Of a stretch of DNA of 64,000 nt, positions 62,356-64,000 are shown in pieces (within the stretch, counting starts at the first letter, position 1; each line of letters begins with the position of its first letter). Made by a program: the position numbers and the translations under genes. Under the pieces are notes generated by a model that worked only from the letters and a program-made list of their open reading frames with translations, ran no database searches and was not told the origin of the DNA. The DNA is from Pseudochelatococcus sp047501465 (lineage in GTDB: Bacteria; Pseudomonadota; Alphaproteobacteria; Rhizobiales; Beijerinckiaceae): assembly GCF_047501465.1 (NCBI RefSeq), contig NZ_JAZDRL010000002.1, positions 558,001 to 622,000 of the forward strand, in the 5' to 3' direction.

Positions 62356-63067
62356 TCTTTCCAACGTGCACAAACGCTTCGGAACGCTGTCGGTGCTCAA
62401 TGGCGTGAGTTTCGATGTCGCTGCGGGTGAAGTGGTTGCCGTCATTGGCGCCTCCGGCTCGGGCAAATCGACCGCGCTGCGCTGCATTGATGCGTTAGAG
62501 ACCATTGATAGCGGTGAGATCCGCGTGTGTGGTTTTGATGTGCACGATCCGGCACTGGAGAAGCGTGCCTTGCGGCGTGAGGTTGGTATCGTATTCCAGA
62601 GCTATAATCTGTTCCCGCATCTCACGGTGGCGCAGAACATCATGCTGGCGCCAACCTGCGTGAAAAAGACCCCCAAGGCAGAAGCCCGCAAATTGGCGGA
62701 GCAGGTGCTGAAGCAGGTGGGACTTGCTGAAAAGGCGGATAACTATCCCGAACAGCTTTCGGGCGGCCAGCAGCAGCGTGTGGCGATTGCCCGCTCGCTG
62801 GCGATGCAGCCCAAGCTTATGCTGTTCGATGAAGTAACCTCGGCGCTCGACCCGCAGCTGACGGGTGAGGTGCTGCGCGTGATGGAGGATCTGGCGAAAG
62901 CCGGCATGAGCATGATCCTCGTGACCCATGAGATGGCCTTTGCCCGCAAAGTCGCGAGCAAGATCGTTTTCATGAACAAGGGCAAGGTATGGGAAATTGG
63001 CCCCGCCGCCATGCTCGATAACCCGCAGACCCAGGAATTGAAAGACTTCCTTGGCAGCGGCCTTTGA
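62339..63067 (+). CDS. Amino-acid-type ABC transporter ATPase
   Basis: A 242-residue ATPase of the HisP/GlnQ class that powers the importer. Walker A GASGSGKST is near residue 36, the Q loop VGIVFQSYNLFPHLTV near 85, the signature LSGGQQQRVAIARSLAM near 140, and Walker B LMLFDEVTSALDPQ near 163; the His switch is VTHEM. ATG 62339 is chosen because GAAAGGAAAC lies just upstream and the family begins with this sequence; an earlier in-frame start runs through the permease gene. Confidence 0.94.
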   Translation: MSAVVSLSNVHKRFGTLSVLNGVSFDVAAGEVVAVIGASGSGKSTALRCIDALETIDSGEIRVCGFDVHDPALEKRALRREVGIVFQSYNLFPHLTVAQNIMLAPTCVKKTPKAEARKLAEQVLKQVGLAEKADNYPEQLSGGQQQRVAIARSLAMQPKLMLFDEVTSALDPQLTGEVLRVMEDLAKAGMSMILVTHEMAFARKVASKIVFMNKGKVWEIGPAAMLDNPQTQELKDFLGSGL

Positions 63068-63103
63068 TGTTTGCAGCAAGAAGAGTTCTAACGGGAGGCA
63101 CAC

Positions 63104-63895
63104 ATGAAGCGTAGACATTTTATCCTAGCATCCATGACCGCCGCACTCATGATCGGCATGCCACTGGCAGCATCTGCTGATACGCTTGATACCATTAAGG
63201 CCCGCGGCAAACTGCTTGCTGCAATTGATCTGGGCTCGCCCCCCTTCGGCATGACGGATGATAAGCTGCAACCTGTTGGATCAGAAGTGGAAAGCGCCAA
63301 GCTTCTGGCAGATTATCTGGGTGTGCCGCTGGAAATCGTGCAGGTAACAAGTCCTAACCGCATTCCCTTCCTGCTGACGGGCAAGGCAGATGTGGTCATT
63401 GCCTCGCTATCGATCAGTGATGAGCGCAAGAAGGTGATTGATTTTGCCGATCCGCATGGTGTGATCCAGGTCATTGTTGCCGCACCCAAGGGCACAGAGA
63501 TCAAGACCATTGAGGATCTTACGGGCAAGGAAGTCGCTACTACACGCGGCACTACTAACGATAACGAAGCAACCAAGCAGCTGACGAAATCCACCATCAC
63601 CCGGTACGATGATGATGCAACGCTCGTGACGGCGCTGGTTTCGGGGCAGGCTGGTATCATGGCTTCCGCACCGCAGATCATGAATGCCGCGAACGAACGC
63701 CGCAAGAATGATCCACTCGAAACCAAGATCGTATTGAAGACCAATCCTTATGCCGTTGGTGTGCGTAAGGAAGACACGGCGTTGAAAGAGGCCATCAACA
63801 AATGGGTGGCACAGGATCTCAAGAATGGAAAACTGAACGAGATCTACAAGAAATACAACAACGTTGAGCTGCCAGCTGAAATGCCCAAGGGCTGA
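63104..63895 (+). CDS. Periplasmic substrate-binding protein of ABC importer
   Basis: A 263-residue periplasmic binding protein of the SBP_bac_3 family. A signal peptide (FILASMTAALMIGMPLAASA, cut before DTLD) is followed by LDTIKARGKLLAAIDLGSPPFGM, EVESAKLLADYLGVPLEIVQV, RIPFLLTGKADVVIASLSISDERKKVIDFADP and a C-terminal lobe ending YKKYNN. It delivers substrate to the preceding permeases. ATG 63104 has GGGAGG upstream. The ligand is unknown. Confidence 0.92.
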   Translation: MKRRHFILASMTAALMIGMPLAASADTLDTIKARGKLLAAIDLGSPPFGMTDDKLQPVGSEVESAKLLADYLGVPLEIVQVTSPNRIPFLLTGKADVVIASLSISDERKKVIDFADPHGVIQVIVAAPKGTEIKTIEDLTGKEVATTRGTTNDNEATKQLTKSTITRYDDDATLVTALVSGQAGIMASAPQIMNAANERRKNDPLETKIVLKTNPYAVGVRKEDTALKEAINKWVAQDLKNGKLNEIYKKYNNVELPAEMPKG

Positions 63896-63923
63896 TCGCT
63901 GACGTGACGAACGATTAGGTTTT

Positions 63924-63949
63924 GGGCGGATCGGCCTCCTGGTCCGCCC
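63924..63949 (+). terminator. Hairpin after binding-protein gene
   Basis: GGGCGGA and TCCGCCC form a 7-bp stem with a 12-base loop, 28 bases after the stop codon. No T run follows, so it may act as an attenuator or mRNA stabiliser that raises binding-protein output relative to the next gene. Confidence 0.5.
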
Positions 63950-63968
63950 TGCAATCAGGACAAGCACC

Positions 63969-64000
63969 ATGCGCGCACTCATTTGCGAAGAACCCGGACG
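63969..64000 (+). CDS. Start of a zinc-type alcohol/polyol dehydrogenase (partial)
   Basis: ATG 63969 begins MRALICEEPGR, matching the first residues of zinc-dependent polyol dehydrogenases such as idonate or galactonate 5-dehydrogenase (usually MKALVCEEPG). AGGACAAGCACC precedes it. The gene is cut by the window end. If confirmed it would be a further sugar-acid enzyme in this operon. Confidence 0.55.
   Translation, partial: MRALICEEPG

Overview
The window reads as a Hyphomicrobiales (Rhizobiales) alphaproteobacterium, probably close to Brucellaceae. The support is an Irr-type iron regulator with heme-binding motifs, RepA/RepB partition genes with a RepABC-class parS site, a zf-CHCC protein, a ThiE-like / Sel1 / inositol monophosphatase / MotA-like / OmpA-like gene order that I recall from that order, and palindromic repeats of about 109 bp that resemble the Brucella RS family. 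Species is not resolved. The body is of moderate GC; several orphan genes and their flanks are clearly AT-rich.

Layout. 0.4-13.1 kb is housekeeping-like: zf-CHCC protein, FAD monooxygenase, zinc metallopeptidase, a tRNA-Thr(UGU) interrupted by a 231-nt group I intron, DusA, a ThiE-like protein, a Sel1 protein, inositol monophosphatase, and a MotA/TolQ plus OmpA pair. AT-rich islands inside it hold a frameshifted glycine-zipper, bacteriocin-like gene with a small two-helix membrane protein downstream (2.4-3.4 kb), an orphan with tyrosine-containing tandem repeats (9.3-10.6 kb) and two paralogous orphans (13.2-16.2 kb). 16.5-29.8 kb holds a replicon core: RepB, parS and RepA, then an exopolysaccharide block, then an unrelated initiator-like gene with iterons. 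No RepC is present. 29.8-36.2 kb carries Irr, a TonB-like protein and an ethanol/acetaldehyde oxidation locus under an AcoR-type sigma-54 activator.

36.3-47.8 kb is a catecholate siderophore locus of enterobactin type: Sfp-type PPTase, PRC-barrel protein, then a leftward operon reading binding protein, EntC, EntE, EntB, free aryl carrier protein, EntF-like NRPS, EntA. A distant IroE/Fes-like hydrolase at 16.6 kb could release iron from the product. 48-51.5 kb holds three small orphans with cysteine-rich motifs, two of them clear paralogues, around an Asp/Asn beta-hydroxylase. 51.6-58.5 kb has a GH25 muramidase, aquaporin, dipeptide epimerase, pirin and an MscS channel. 58.6-64 kb is a sugar-acid-type locus: a GntR regulator with two helix-turn-helix segments, a tagaturonate-reductase-like enzyme, a complete amino-acid-type ABC importer and the start of a zinc dehydrogenase.

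Because an apparently indispensable tRNA and housekeeping genes sit beside plasmid-type replication and partition functions, the molecule is best explained as a chromid, or as a chromosome carrying an integrated plasmid. Most notable: the tRNA-Thr group I intron, the RepAB/iteron hybrid replicon lacking RepC, the cysteine-tailed orphan family, and a pair of 228-bp MITE-like elements.
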